From Lacibacter sp. H407 (GTDB lineage Bacteria; Bacteroidota; Bacteroidia; Chitinophagales; Chitinophagaceae): a DNA stretch of 64,000 bases. The notes under the pieces are model-generated. The model had not been told where the DNA came from. It searched no databases and saw nothing but the letters and a program-made list of their open reading frames with translations. Location of the stretch: positions 992,001 through 1,056,000 of the forward strand of contig NZ_JBBKTU010000001.1 in the NCBI RefSeq assembly GCF_037892605.1, given 5' to 3'. The translations under genes and the position numbers were made by a program. Each line of letters begins with the position of its first letter. The stretch's first letter is position 1. Shown here in pieces: positions 8,460 through 16,583 of the stretch.

Positions 8460-10100
8460 TTAAGCCATTACAGCTGCACCATACATTTCCAACTGCAATT
8501 GTTTTACTCTCGGATCTTCAAGGTACTCATCGAATGTTGTTAAGCGATCAATAATTCCGGAAGGCGTTAGCTCAATAATACGGTTAGCTGTTGTATGCAT
8601 GAATGTATGATCATGTGAGGTCATCAACACGATTCCGTTGTAAGCAATACATTGTTCGTTGAATGCCTGGATACTTTCAAGATCTAGGTGATTGGTGGGT
8701 TGATCCAACACAATGACGTTCGGATTCTGCATCATCATCTTGCTCACCATACAACGTACTTTTTCACCACCACTCAATACGTTTGTCTTCTTCATAATAT
8801 CATCACCACTAAACAGCATCTTTCCTAAAAATCCACGGAGAAAAGGTTCATCGGCATCGGTTACATGGCTGGGCACATATTGACGCAACCATTCCATCAA
8901 ATTCAATCCGTCCGTAAAAAAACTGTTATGTTCAACCGGCAAATAAGCTTTTGTAATTGTGGTTCCCCACTCGTAGCTACCCTGATCCGGAATTTCTTCT
9001 GCATTGATGATATCAAAGAAATGCGTTACCGCCAATGGATCTTTACTAATGAAAGCGATCTTATCGTTCTTATTTACTGTAAAGTTTACTTTATCGAACA
9101 ACACACGGCCATCAATCGATTTCTTTAATTTTTCAACATGCAGAATTTGGTTACCCACCTCACGCAATGGTTGAAAAATGATACCTGGATATTTTCTGTT
9201 CGATGGTTCAATTTCATCCAGCGTCAGTTTCTCTAAAGCTTTCTTTCTTGAAGTTGCCTGTTTACTTTTTGATGCGTTGGCAGAGAAACGTGCAATAAAG
9301 TCCATTAATGCCTGGCGTTTTTCTTCTGTCTTCTTATTCTTATCGCCCATCTGCTTCGCCATCAACTGACTACTCTCGTACCAGAAGCTATAGTTACCTG
9401 TAAAGGTTTTGATCTTTTGGCGATCCACATCGGCCACATGCGTACAAACAGAATCTAAAAAGTGACGATCGTGGCTCACTACCAATACAATATTTTCATA
9501 ATCGGCTAAGAAATTCTCTAACCATCCGATAGTTTCAATATCCAATCCGTTGGTCGGCTCATCCAATAACAGAATATCCGGATTACCAAACAAAGCTTGC
9601 GCCAACAACACCCGCACTTTCAAGTTACTGGGGATGTCTTTCATCAAACTCTGAAGATATTCTTCTTTAATGCCGAGTCCGCTTAGGAAAGTAGCGGCAT
9701 CGCTTTCGGCGGTATAGCCTCCCATTTCACCGAACTCCGCTTCCAGTTCACCCGCTTTCATGTAATCATCTTCGGTTGCTTCCGGATCAGCATAAATGGC
9801 GTCTTTTTTATGCATCACATCCCACATTTTTTTGTGCCCCATCAACACCGTATTCAACACCGTTTGCTCATCAAATTCAAAGTGGTTTTGTTTCAATACC
9901 GCCAATCGTTCGCCTGGGCTGATTTCCACTGTTCCTTTGTTGGGCTCAATTTCGCCGCTCAGGATCTTTAAAAATGTACTTTTCCCTGCACCGTTGGCGC
10001 CAATCACTCCATAACAGTTGCCCTTGACGAAATTGATATTCACTTCATCGAACAACACCCGCTTGCCGTAGGAGAGGGTAATATTTCTTGCACTGATCAT
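8460..10100 (-). CDS. ABC-F family ATPase (YbiT/YkpA-type)
   Basis: 546 residues, two nucleotide-binding domains and no membrane segment: a cytoplasmic ABC-F protein of the kind that acts on ribosomes. NBD1 has an intact Walker A (GANGAGKS, 34-41) and Walker B (ILLLDEPTNGLD), but its signature motif is degenerate (DIPSNLKVRVLLAQ), as in YbiT/YkpA. NBD2 has an intact signature (LSGGEKVRC). Its P-loop reads ISKDPLAVTHFF, with no Gly-Lys-Ser/Thr, and its Walker B reads VIVLDQPTNHLD, with Gln replacing the catalytic Glu. One composite ATP site is thus complete and the other lost. A linker typical of ABC-F lies between the domains (about 240-310, KKTEEKRQALMDF). Monocistronic, with a promoter-like TACCTTTGC 22 bases upstream and its own terminator. 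Confidence 0.9.
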   Translation of the reverse strand: MISARNITLSYGKRVLFDEVNINFVKGNCYGVIGANGAGKSTFLKILSGEIEPNKGTVEISPGERLAVLKQNHFEFDEQTVLNTVLMGHKKMWDVMHKKDAIYADPEATEDDYMKAGELEAEFGEMGGYTAESDAATFLSGLGIKEEYLQSLMKDIPSNLKVRVLLAQALFGNPDILLLDEPTNGLDIETIGWLENFLADYENIVLVVSHDRHFLDSVCTHVADVDRQKIKTFTGNYSFWYESSQLMAKQMGDKNKKTEEKRQALMDFIARFSANASKSKQATSRKKALEKLTLDEIEPSNRKYPGIIFQPLREVGNQILHVEKLKKSIDGRVLFDKVNFTVNKNDKIAFISKDPLAVTHFFDIINAEEIPDQGSYEWGTTITKAYLPVEHNSFFTDGLNLMEWLRQYVPSHVTDADEPFLRGFLGKMLFSGDDIMKKTNVLSGGEKVRCMVSKMMMQNPNVIVLDQPTNHLDLESIQAFNEQCIAYNGIVLMTSHDHTFMHTTANRIIELTPSGIIDRLTTFDEYLEDPRVKQLQLEMYGAAVMA

Positions 10101-10121
10101 AATTTCCGAAAATTTGAAGCC

Positions 10122-10130
10122 GCAAAGGTA
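10122..10130 (-). promoter_or_regulatory. putative -7 element (TACCTTTGC) for the ABC-F gene
   Basis: Exact TAnnTTTG match 21 bases upstream of the start codon at 10100; no clear -33 element. Confidence 0.45.
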
Positions 10131-10319
10131 CGGGAAAACAGGCAGGGAAAGGGTTTGGAGGAAGAGAGGAATTCATTGTTGCCGGCTTTAGTGCCAAGGG
10201 CAGCTGCTGTTGCGTCGCACTCGTTGGGGGTCAGGTACTTGAATCACCAACTAAACATTTCGTGCGGATAGTTAGAAACAAAATGAAGTTTTACTACTTT
10301 CGATGAGTTACTTATCTAA

Positions 10320-10982
10320 ATGAAATTTATTTTCTTTCTTTCAATATTACTTATTTCAAATTGTGTCTTTTGCCAGAACTTAAAGCACTACAAATATTGG
10401 AATGGTAGTTTTTGTTCAAATCATATTTATTTAAACGAATCCACCGGAATATTCTACTATCAAGAAGGTTGCGAAGGAACTGTGTCAATAGCAAAAGGAA
10501 AGTTTATCCGGAAGAAAAGGAACGTCATTTTCAATCTTGATACAGGTGCTAACGTGGAATTAAATGCAATCATTACTTCAAATAAAGGGGGAAAAAGTGA
10601 TTCCGTTTATATACAAGCAATTGATTTTAACGAAATTCCACTTCGTGATTTTGGAATTGCATTACTGCCATTTCCAACAGGAACCCAATTCATGACTGAA
10701 ATGATTAGCACAAATGACAGCGGCTTTGTTATTGTTGATCGTAAAAAGTCCTCACATTTTATTTATCAAAATGTCATTGAATTAAATGCAAATACAAACA
10801 GAGAAATACCATGGATAGAGTTGGATAAAGAGAATATGTATTTCACTGTTATGTTTAATTATCCATTTTATTGTCTGAATTATCCGCACATTACAATTAG
10901 CAGGAATTCTACAGCTATTCTAAAAATAAAAAAGAGTAAGCTTATTGATAAAAAGAGGCGAGTAACATATAGCTTAGAATAA
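10320..10982 (+). CDS. hypothetical secreted protein
   Basis: 220 residues. A signal peptide is evident (MKFIFFLSILLISNCVFC-QN), so the product is periplasmic or surface-exposed. The body is mixed polar/hydrophobic with short beta-like segments and four cysteines outside the signal; I recognise no family. The gene is noticeably more AT-rich than its neighbours, has no partner gene in the same direction, and is followed 14 bases later by a convergent gene without an obvious terminator. It may be a recently acquired orphan. Function unknown. Confidence 0.6.
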   Translation: MKFIFFLSILLISNCVFCQNLKHYKYWNGSFCSNHIYLNESTGIFYYQEGCEGTVSIAKGKFIRKKRNVIFNLDTGANVELNAIITSNKGGKSDSVYIQAIDFNEIPLRDFGIALLPFPTGTQFMTEMISTNDSGFVIVDRKKSSHFIYQNVIELNANTNREIPWIELDKENMYFTVMFNYPFYCLNYPHITISRNSTAILKIKKSKLIDKKRRVTYSLE

Positions 10983-10996
10983 ACGATTACAGTCAG

Positions 10997-11341
10997 CTAT
11001 TCTTCTCTCTTCACCTCCTTCTTAAATAAATAGACATAATCTGTATTATCTGTATTGCTACTAACTACATGCACCATCTTCCATCCTTGCTTGCCCATAT
11101 AATTCAATGCATCTACCCGTGATTTGAATTTGATGATGCGGTTGCTGCTATCACGTAACCGTTGACTGAATATTGTCATCGCTTCTTCTTTCGTGCCATC
11201 ATCAATGGCAATGCTCGCTTCGCCGGCAAACGCATTCCAAAAAATTCTCGCCATGCTGTATTGCTCAATGGTTGCAGCTTCCTGCGCCGGTAAAAAATGA
11301 AAGAAGCCGAGCAGAAAAACAGTTGTAAAAAATTGTTTCAT
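10997..11341 (-). CDS. hypothetical small secreted protein
   Basis: 114 residues with a signal peptide (MKQFFTTVFLLGFFHFLPA-QEA). The mature part is about 95 residues with a helix-rich start (IEQYSMARIFWNAFAGEAS) and the phrase YMGKQGWKMVHVVSS. That resembles the core of the small DUF4177-like proteins of Bacteroidota (sheet with KQGWxxV), but I would not assign it firmly. It ends in a charged tail (FKKEVKREE). Convergent with the AT-rich gene at 10320. Function unknown. Confidence 0.65.
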   Translation of the reverse strand: MKQFFTTVFLLGFFHFLPAQEAATIEQYSMARIFWNAFAGEASIAIDDGTKEEAMTIFSQRLRDSSNRIIKFKSRVDALNYMGKQGWKMVHVVSSNTDNTDYVYLFKKEVKREE

Positions 11342-11389
11342 CTTTTTTTCAGCAATCTACTCATGCAAATGAAAACATCCCGTTAAAGC

Positions 11390-11421
11390 AAAAGCTGTTA
11401 CGCATTTGCATAACAGCTTTT
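11390..11421 (-). terminator. rho-independent terminator at the end of the glycoside-oxidation operon
   Basis: Perfect 11-base stem AAAAGCTGTTA / TAACAGCTTTT with a 10-base loop, followed on the minus strand by a T-rich stretch. It closes the operon that ends with the DUF1080 gene at 11457. Confidence 0.8.
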
Positions 11422-11456
11422 ACAGTTTGTTAACGGACTCAAACAATCAGTTCCAC

Positions 11457-12227
11457 CTACAATTTCTTGATCTTAATATTTTTAAACCACACATTGTTAC
11501 CATGATCCTGCAACCCGATGCGTCCTTTTTTATAAGTACCAAAATCTTTCATGTCTTTAAACTTGCTTCCCGCAATCATCTTCTTCCATCCATCATCCCA
11601 CATGGTTGTCGTTACCACTTTAGCTCCGTTGAGATAAAATTCCAATGTGCCATTTTGTGATTTGATCTCAGCTGTGTTCCATTCCAATGCCGGCTTCACA
11701 GTTTCAGGAGCTGATGTGATGAGATCGTAGAGATCACCAGCACGATGCTTTACAATTTTAGCATCGGGATGGCAGCTATTATCCAGTATCTGCATTTCAG
11801 GACCCGTCATCCAGGGCCATTGGTATTTGGCAGAATCCTCATGAATGTTAAACACAACCCCGCTGTTACCACAGGTATCTATTTTCCAGTCCAGTTTAAA
11901 ATGAAAGTTTTCAAACTCTTCATCGCTCACAATATCTCCGCCATCTTTTATTTGCCAGTTTTCCTGTTGTGATGCATCGAGGCGCAACATACCATCTTCT
12001 ACTTTCCACGCACTGCCTACAGGTGCACCGCCATACTTATGCCAACCTTTTGTGGTTTGTCCATCAAACAACGATACCCAACCATCTTTTACTTCTTCCG
12101 GCGTTAATAACACCGGTACAGTGGGAATTTCTGCAGTTGAAGTATCGCTTGTATCTACTGCTTCGCCTTCATTATTACAAGATGAAAAAATCCCAATTGC
12201 TGCGATCATTAAAATAGAACGGATCAT
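11457..12227 (-). CDS. DUF1080 / 3-keto-disaccharide hydrolase domain lipoprotein
   Basis: 256 residues. The signal MIRSILMIAAIGIFSSC ends in a lipobox (Cys17), so the protein is membrane-anchored in the envelope. Residues 45-255 form one DUF1080 (concanavalin-like jelly roll) domain: GWVSLFDGQTTKGWHKYGG, EFENFHFKLDWKIDTCGNSG, GPEMQILDN, then RIGLQDHGNNVWFKNIKIKKL. The family is now named for hydrolysis of 3-keto-glycosides formed by C3-oxidising dehydrogenases. It is the last gene of a seven-gene operon and starts 2 bases after the cytochrome c gene stops. With the GMC dehydrogenase and isomerase-like genes upstream, it is a good candidate for the cleavage step. The exact substrate cannot be read from the sequence. 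Confidence 0.88.
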   Translation of the reverse strand: MIRSILMIAAIGIFSSCNNEGEAVDTSDTSTAEIPTVPVLLTPEEVKDGWVSLFDGQTTKGWHKYGGAPVGSAWKVEDGMLRLDASQQENWQIKDGGDIVSDEEFENFHFKLDWKIDTCGNSGVVFNIHEDSAKYQWPWMTGPEMQILDNSCHPDAKIVKHRAGDLYDLITSAPETVKPALEWNTAEIKSQNGTLEFYLNGAKVVTTTMWDDGWKKMIAGSKFKDMKDFGTYKKGRIGLQDHGNNVWFKNIKIKKL

Positions 12228-12229
12228 GC

Positions 12230-12631
12230 TTAGTTATTTTTCAGTAAGAGAATATATTTTACCATTTGTTCTGCATCAGCTTGTGATACGGTTGGATGCG
12301 GCGTCATTGCAACATCGCCCCATACACCAGCTCCTCCTTTGATCACTTTCTCCGCCAGCATTTTTACATTTGCTTCTGTGTTCTCATATTTATTGGCAAC
12401 ATCTCTGTACGTTGGCCCAATAATTTTTTCATCTACTTTATGGCAGGTCAAACAATCACTTGCTGCAATCAATGCCAATCCTTTTTCATAATCGGGATTG
12501 TCTGATAAAACAGGTGCTGCCGGCGTTTCCTGCTTTGCTTCTTCTTTTGGTTGCTCTTTATTTTCGGTACCGGAACCGCCACAGGCAATCAGGACCAATG
12601 CAACTGCTGATGTCAATAAAATCTTTTTCAT
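12230..12631 (-). CDS. lipoprotein cytochrome c, class I (c551/c552-like)
   Basis: 133 residues from the ATG at 12631; a longer frame to 12685 would put 18 non-signal residues before the signal peptide, so I reject it. The signal MKKILLTSAVALVLIAC ends in a lipobox (Cys17). An acidic/Pro-rich linker follows, then a single haem-c site CLTCH (60-64) and a distal-ligand candidate Met109 in AMTPH. Spacing fits small class I cytochromes. It lies in an operon with a GMC dehydrogenase and its subunit-3 partner, so it probably takes electrons from the FAD enzyme, as the cytochrome subunit does in gluconate-2-dehydrogenase and glucoside-3-dehydrogenase complexes. Only 2 bases separate it from the DUF1080 gene. 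Confidence 0.88.
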   Translation of the reverse strand: MKKILLTSAVALVLIACGGSGTENKEQPKEEAKQETPAAPVLSDNPDYEKGLALIAASDCLTCHKVDEKIIGPTYRDVANKYENTEANVKMLAEKVIKGGAGVWGDVAMTPHPTVSQADAEQMVKYILLLKNN

Positions 12632-12677
12632 GTTATCTGATTTTTGGTTGTTGTATAAATTAAAAAGTAAAACTGTT

Positions 12678-13733
12678 TTAATCAAGTCCTAATATTTTAC
12701 GATTGGTTGCTGTATCACTTGCGGCACCTGCAAAATCATCAAAGGCTTTTTCTGTTACACGAATGATATGGTTTTTGATAAACTCGGAACCTTCTCTTGC
12801 ACCATCTTCGGGATGCTTAATGCAACATTCCCATTCCATTACTGCCCAGCCATCGTAACCGTATTGGGTGAGTTTACTGAAGATGGTTTTAAAATCAACC
12901 TGTCCATCTCCTGGTGAACGATAACGACCTGCACGGTTCAACCAACTTTGATAACCACCAAAGGTTCCTTGTCGCCCGCTTGGATTAAACTCCGAATCTT
13001 TTACATGAAATGCTTTGATGCGTTCATGATACAGATCGATGTATTCAATATAATCAAGTTGCTGCAATACAAAATGTGATGGATCATAAAGCAAACAAGC
13101 ACGCTTGTGATTATTTACCTTCTCTAAAAACATTTCATAGGTAATGCCATCAAACAGATCTTCGCCGGGATGAATTTCATAACAAACATCAACACCGCAT
13201 TCATCAAAGTAATTCAGAATAGGTAACCAGCGTTTTGCTAATTCTTTAAAGCCTTCATCTACCAAACCATCCGGACGTTGCGGCCACGGATGAAAGGTAT
13301 GCCACAACAACGAACCACTGAATGTTGCATGTGCTGTTAAACCTAAATTCTGCGATGCCTTTGCACCATACGTCAATTGCTGCACCGCCCACTCCTGTCT
13401 TGCTTTGGGATTGTTCTTTACTTCATCGGCAGCAAATGCATCGAACATGGTATCGTATGCCGGGTGCACTGCAACAAGCTGACCTTGTAAATGTGTACTG
13501 AGTTCAGAAATTTCTAAACCATAACTGTTGATCTTTCCTTTTAGCTCATCAGCATAGGTTTTACTTTCTGCTGCAAGTTTCAAGTCGATCAGTCGTTTTT
13601 CCCATGTTGGAATTTGTACTGCTTTAAAACCAAGTGATGCTGCCCATTCACAAATAGTTTCCAAACTGTTGAATGGAGCTTTATCGCCCATGAACTGAGC
13701 TAAGAATATGGCTGGTCCTTTTATCGTTCTCAT
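12678..13733 (-). CDS. sugar phosphate isomerase/epimerase-family TIM barrel (cytoplasmic)
   Basis: 351 residues from the ATG at 13733 (MRTIKGPAIFLAQFMGD); a TTG three codons earlier lies inside an intergenic repeat and is unlikely. The xylose-isomerase-like (AP endonuclease 2) fold is shown by FKAVQIPTWE, CYEIHPGEDLF, LLYDPSHFVLQQ, IKAFHVKDSEF and WAVMEWECCI, which give the metal-binding Glu, Asp, His and Glu positions of the family. No signal peptide. The family includes isomerases but also lyases that cleave 3-keto-glycosides (for example in levoglucosan and C-glycoside breakdown). Its operon, with Gfo/Idh oxidoreductases, a GMC dehydrogenase and a DUF1080 hydrolase, favours such a role; that is inference. 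Confidence 0.85.
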   Translation of the reverse strand: MRTIKGPAIFLAQFMGDKAPFNSLETICEWAASLGFKAVQIPTWEKRLIDLKLAAESKTYADELKGKINSYGLEISELSTHLQGQLVAVHPAYDTMFDAFAADEVKNNPKARQEWAVQQLTYGAKASQNLGLTAHATFSGSLLWHTFHPWPQRPDGLVDEGFKELAKRWLPILNYFDECGVDVCYEIHPGEDLFDGITYEMFLEKVNNHKRACLLYDPSHFVLQQLDYIEYIDLYHERIKAFHVKDSEFNPSGRQGTFGGYQSWLNRAGRYRSPGDGQVDFKTIFSKLTQYGYDGWAVMEWECCIKHPEDGAREGSEFIKNHIIRVTEKAFDDFAGAASDTATNRKILGLD

Positions 13734-13864
13734 AAACCCCAACCCCTAAAGGGGCTATTTAGTTTTAGTTATGTAATGATCAACTGAATATTTTTTAACA
13801 GTTGAGTTTCAATTTAAAGATCATCAGAGATTTGCTGTAACAAGTCTCCCTTTAGGGAGATTTA
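13734..13864 (-). repeat. paired-palindrome intergenic repeat, family 1, copy A
   Basis: Relative to the minus-strand genes it starts at the stop codon of the Gfo/Idh gene (CTCTAAATCTCCCTAAAGGG, with the hairpin TCTCCCT-AA-AGGGAGA). After about 85 AT-rich bases it ends with AGCCCCTTTAGGGGTTGGGG, three bases before the next ATG. The same arrangement occurs at 35402-35520 and, more degenerate, at 22988-23176. Confidence 0.7.
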
Positions 13865-15019
13865 GAGGGTAAACTCCTTCCACTTCTCATCACTCTGTCC
13901 GCTCTCGATCACATTATTTACAAACGCCATTCCACGCACACCTTCTTTTACACTTGGAAAATCGAGCCACTCATCTTTTGGTTGCTCCCCATTTATTTTT
14001 GCACGAACAGTTAATACAAAGTTGCGATAAAGATTACCAAATGCTTCTAAGTAACCCTCCGGATGACCCGCAGGTACTCTGGTGTTATGAGCAGCAAACG
14101 AACTATTGTAACCGCCACCCGTTCTGTAGATCTCAGTTGGCTTATCGAGCCATTTTACTAATAATGTATTGGCATCTTCCTGTTTCCATTCAATGCCTCC
14201 CTTCTCGCCATACACACGGATCTTTACATTGTTCTCTTCACCTGCTGCAATTTGTGTAGCCATCAACACACCCGTTGCACCATTGTTGAATTTTAAAAAT
14301 GCCGCACCATCATCATCCAGCATTCTTCCTTCAACTACAATATTTGTATTGGAACAAAGATGTGTTACTTCTAACCCGGTAACATACTCAGCAAGATTAA
14401 ATGCATGTGTACCAATATCGCCCATTGCTCCTGCTTTACCACTTTTCTTCGGATCGGTACGCCAACTGGCTTGCGCATTTCCCGCTGCTTCCAGTAAGGT
14501 ACTTAACCAACCTTGCGGATACTCTACATAAACTTTTCTGATCTTACCCAATGCTCCACTTTTCAAAAACTGTTTTGCTTGCTTTATCATCGGGTAACCA
14601 GTGTAGGTATGACAAAGCAATAAGCTCAATCCTGTTTCTTCAACTTTTGCTTTCAGTTGCATGGCTTCTTCCAATGTAAAGGTGATCGGTTTTTCAACCA
14701 CTACATTAAATCCTTTTTCAAGCGCCATCATTGCAGGGTCGAAATGCACAAAGTTTGGTGTAACGATGCTTACAAAATCAATCCGTTTATCAGCAGGCAT
14801 TGCTGCTTCTTTTTCCAGCAAAGTTTTATAATCGGTATAAATGCGGTCTTCATCAAGAAACAATAGTTTACCTGATTCAACTGCAACTTCAGGGTTCACA
14901 CTTAATGCGCCGGCAACAAGTTCGGCCTGTCCGTCCATATTCATGGCAAGGCGATGTACTGCACCAATAAAGGCATCTTTACCGCCACCGATCATTGCCA
15001 TTCTTAATTTTCTGTTCAT
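13862..15019 (-). CDS. Gfo/Idh/MocA family NAD(P)-dependent sugar oxidoreductase (cytoplasmic)
   Basis: 385 residues. Rossmann start RMAMIGGGKDAFIGAVHR, the pattern FVSIVTPNFVHFDPAMMAL and the catalytic-type lysine in VVVEKPITF, followed by the C-terminal alpha/beta domain with GAMGDIGTHAFNLAEYVTG (Asp and His of the active-site DxxxH). No signal peptide. Related enzymes oxidise or reduce sugar hydroxyls, including C3 of glucosides. In this operon it may reduce an imported 3-keto sugar or interconvert keto-glycosides. The last codons and stop overlap an intergenic repeat. The gene lies between a Tat-exported relative upstream and a TIM-barrel gene downstream. Confidence 0.87.
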   Translation of the reverse strand: MNRKLRMAMIGGGKDAFIGAVHRLAMNMDGQAELVAGALSVNPEVAVESGKLLFLDEDRIYTDYKTLLEKEAAMPADKRIDFVSIVTPNFVHFDPAMMALEKGFNVVVEKPITFTLEEAMQLKAKVEETGLSLLLCHTYTGYPMIKQAKQFLKSGALGKIRKVYVEYPQGWLSTLLEAAGNAQASWRTDPKKSGKAGAMGDIGTHAFNLAEYVTGLEVTHLCSNTNIVVEGRMLDDDGAAFLKFNNGATGVLMATQIAAGEENNVKIRVYGEKGGIEWKQEDANTLLVKWLDKPTEIYRTGGGYNSSFAAHNTRVPAGHPEGYLEAFGNLYRNFVLTVRAKINGEQPKDEWLDFPSVKEGVRGMAFVNNVIESGQSDEKWKEFTL

Positions 15020-15064
15020 AGTATCAATCGTTCATTAATAAAAAAATCAAATTATCTGTCTTAA

Positions 15065-15134
15065 ATGGTGAATTGTGTAATAATGCTGAGTCGGCTTATT
15101 GCGCATTCACTAATGACAATTTGGTATTCACCAT
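15065..15134. repeat. 70-base inverted-repeat element between the two Gfo/Idh genes
   Basis: Outer arms ATGGTGAAT (15065-15073) and ATTCACCAT (15126-15134) are perfect complements, with shorter inner arms (AATAA/TTATT). The right arm begins one base after the stop codon of the gene at 15136. It contains GTGAAT-type words reminiscent of small dispersed repeats. It could act as a transcript-stabilising or processing hairpin inside the operon. Confidence 0.55.
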
Positions 15135-15135
15135 C

Positions 15136-16554
15136 TTACCATCCCGTTCTATACTCCCTCTTCACAAACTGATTGGCTTCATCAAAGTTGGTGATCTTCA
15201 TATTTGCCGCATCCCACAATAATTTCTTACGACCAAGATATTTATCGCCCCAACCTGTAAGCTTCGGATTCTTGATCATCCATGATCGTATTGCAAGATT
15301 ACCCATTAATATACTCTCAGTAAACGGACCTGCATATTCAAACGGCGAACTTGTTTCTCCATTACCATAACCGGCCATGCATGCATTTACCCATTGTACA
15401 TAATGACCTTCGGGTACACGCTTCAATGTTTGTTTTGGCAAGCGGTCTTCTTTCATTCGTTTGGTTGGTAATAAGGTCGGCTTTTCACCATAGCAACCAC
15501 TCATCATCTTGCCTTTTGTTCCTTCAAAAATTACTCCACCATCCCAGTTACCCATTTCTTCATCAGGTAATAGTTCATCGGGACGTTTTGGTAACAAACC
15601 TCCATCCATCCAGGTAACTTTTATTTCACCCTTACCATCAATGCGTGGATAGTTGAGATGGATCATTGAAGCTGGGGGACAGCTATCAATATATCCTGCT
15701 TCTGTCCATGCTGCAGTAAATTGATTGGGCAAACTGCACTCTACTTCGTTTGGATAAAGAATCGGCAAGATTCGATAAATAGGATCCATGATATGACAAG
15801 CCATATCGCCCAACGCACCAGTACCAAACGACCACCAACCTCTCCAGTTAAACGGATGATAAGCCGGGTTATAATCTTCATATTTCGAAGGACCGATCCA
15901 CAGATTCCATTTGAAATTTGCAGGTACGTTATGTGCACCGGTTGGTTTTGCTAAACCTTGCGGCCATACAGGTCGGTTAGTCCACGCATACACATTGGTT
16001 ACTTTACCGATCAGTTTTGCATCGTACCATTCTTTCATTAATCGAACACCATCGCCACTGCCACCCTGGTTACCCATTTGCGTAACCACTTTGTATTTCT
16101 TGGCTGCTTCGGTAAGCATACGTGCTTCATAAATATCATGCGTCAACGGCTTTTGTACATATACATGCTTGCCCATTTCCATGGCAGCTAATGTTGCAAT
16201 AGCATGCGTATGATCAGGTGTTGATACTGATACTGCATCAATATTATTCTTTTCCTTTTCGAGCATTTCACGGAAATCGTAATAGAATTTCGCTTTGGGG
16301 AAACGCTTGACCGAACCTGCAGCCTGTGCTTCATCTACATCGCAAAACGATACAATATTTACTTTCGGGCTTTTTGCAAATTCAGAAAGGTCGCTGGCAC
16401 CTTTTCCTCCTGCACCAATACCGGCAATGTTCAACCGGTCACTCGGTGCAATGTAGCCGGGGCCTCCGAGTACATGTCGTGGTACAATAAAAAAACCAGC
16501 TGTGGCAACTGCACCGGTGCGGATAAAATCTCTTCTGGATTTGTGATTACTCAT
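15136..16554 (-). CDS. Tat-exported Gfo/Idh/MocA family oxidoreductase
   Basis: 472 residues. The N-terminus MSNHKSRRDFIRTGAVATAG carries a twin-arginine motif followed by a hydrophobic run, so export with bound cofactor is likely. The Rossmann motif is IAGIGAGGKGASDL; then VSVSTPDHTHAIATLAAM, HVYVQKPLTHDIYEAR (catalytic-type Lys) and GTGALGDMACHIMDPIYRIL (the Asp-x3-His pair). It is larger than cytoplasmic members because of a C-terminal extension (TGWGDKYLGRKKLLWDAANM), usual in the exported group of Bacteroidota and Planctomycetes. Such enzymes act on glycosides with a tightly held nucleotide cofactor in the periplasm. Second gene from the operon's dehydrogenase pair, 29 bases after the subunit-3 gene. 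Confidence 0.87.
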   Translation of the reverse strand: MSNHKSRRDFIRTGAVATAGFFIVPRHVLGGPGYIAPSDRLNIAGIGAGGKGASDLSEFAKSPKVNIVSFCDVDEAQAAGSVKRFPKAKFYYDFREMLEKEKNNIDAVSVSTPDHTHAIATLAAMEMGKHVYVQKPLTHDIYEARMLTEAAKKYKVVTQMGNQGGSGDGVRLMKEWYDAKLIGKVTNVYAWTNRPVWPQGLAKPTGAHNVPANFKWNLWIGPSKYEDYNPAYHPFNWRGWWSFGTGALGDMACHIMDPIYRILPILYPNEVECSLPNQFTAAWTEAGYIDSCPPASMIHLNYPRIDGKGEIKVTWMDGGLLPKRPDELLPDEEMGNWDGGVIFEGTKGKMMSGCYGEKPTLLPTKRMKEDRLPKQTLKRVPEGHYVQWVNACMAGYGNGETSSPFEYAGPFTESILMGNLAIRSWMIKNPKLTGWGDKYLGRKKLLWDAANMKITNFDEANQFVKREYRTGW

Positions 16555-16583
16555 GTAGCTAATTTATAGATCAGGCAAAATCG

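Noticed and set aside
12632-12685. Longer start for the cytochrome c gene
   Set aside because: It would place 18 polar residues ahead of a perfect lipoprotein signal and run into the preceding gene's end.
13734-13864. Family 1 repeats as rho-independent terminators
   Set aside because: Stems are followed by ACTTG rather than T-runs and they lie inside operons, so simple termination is unlikely.
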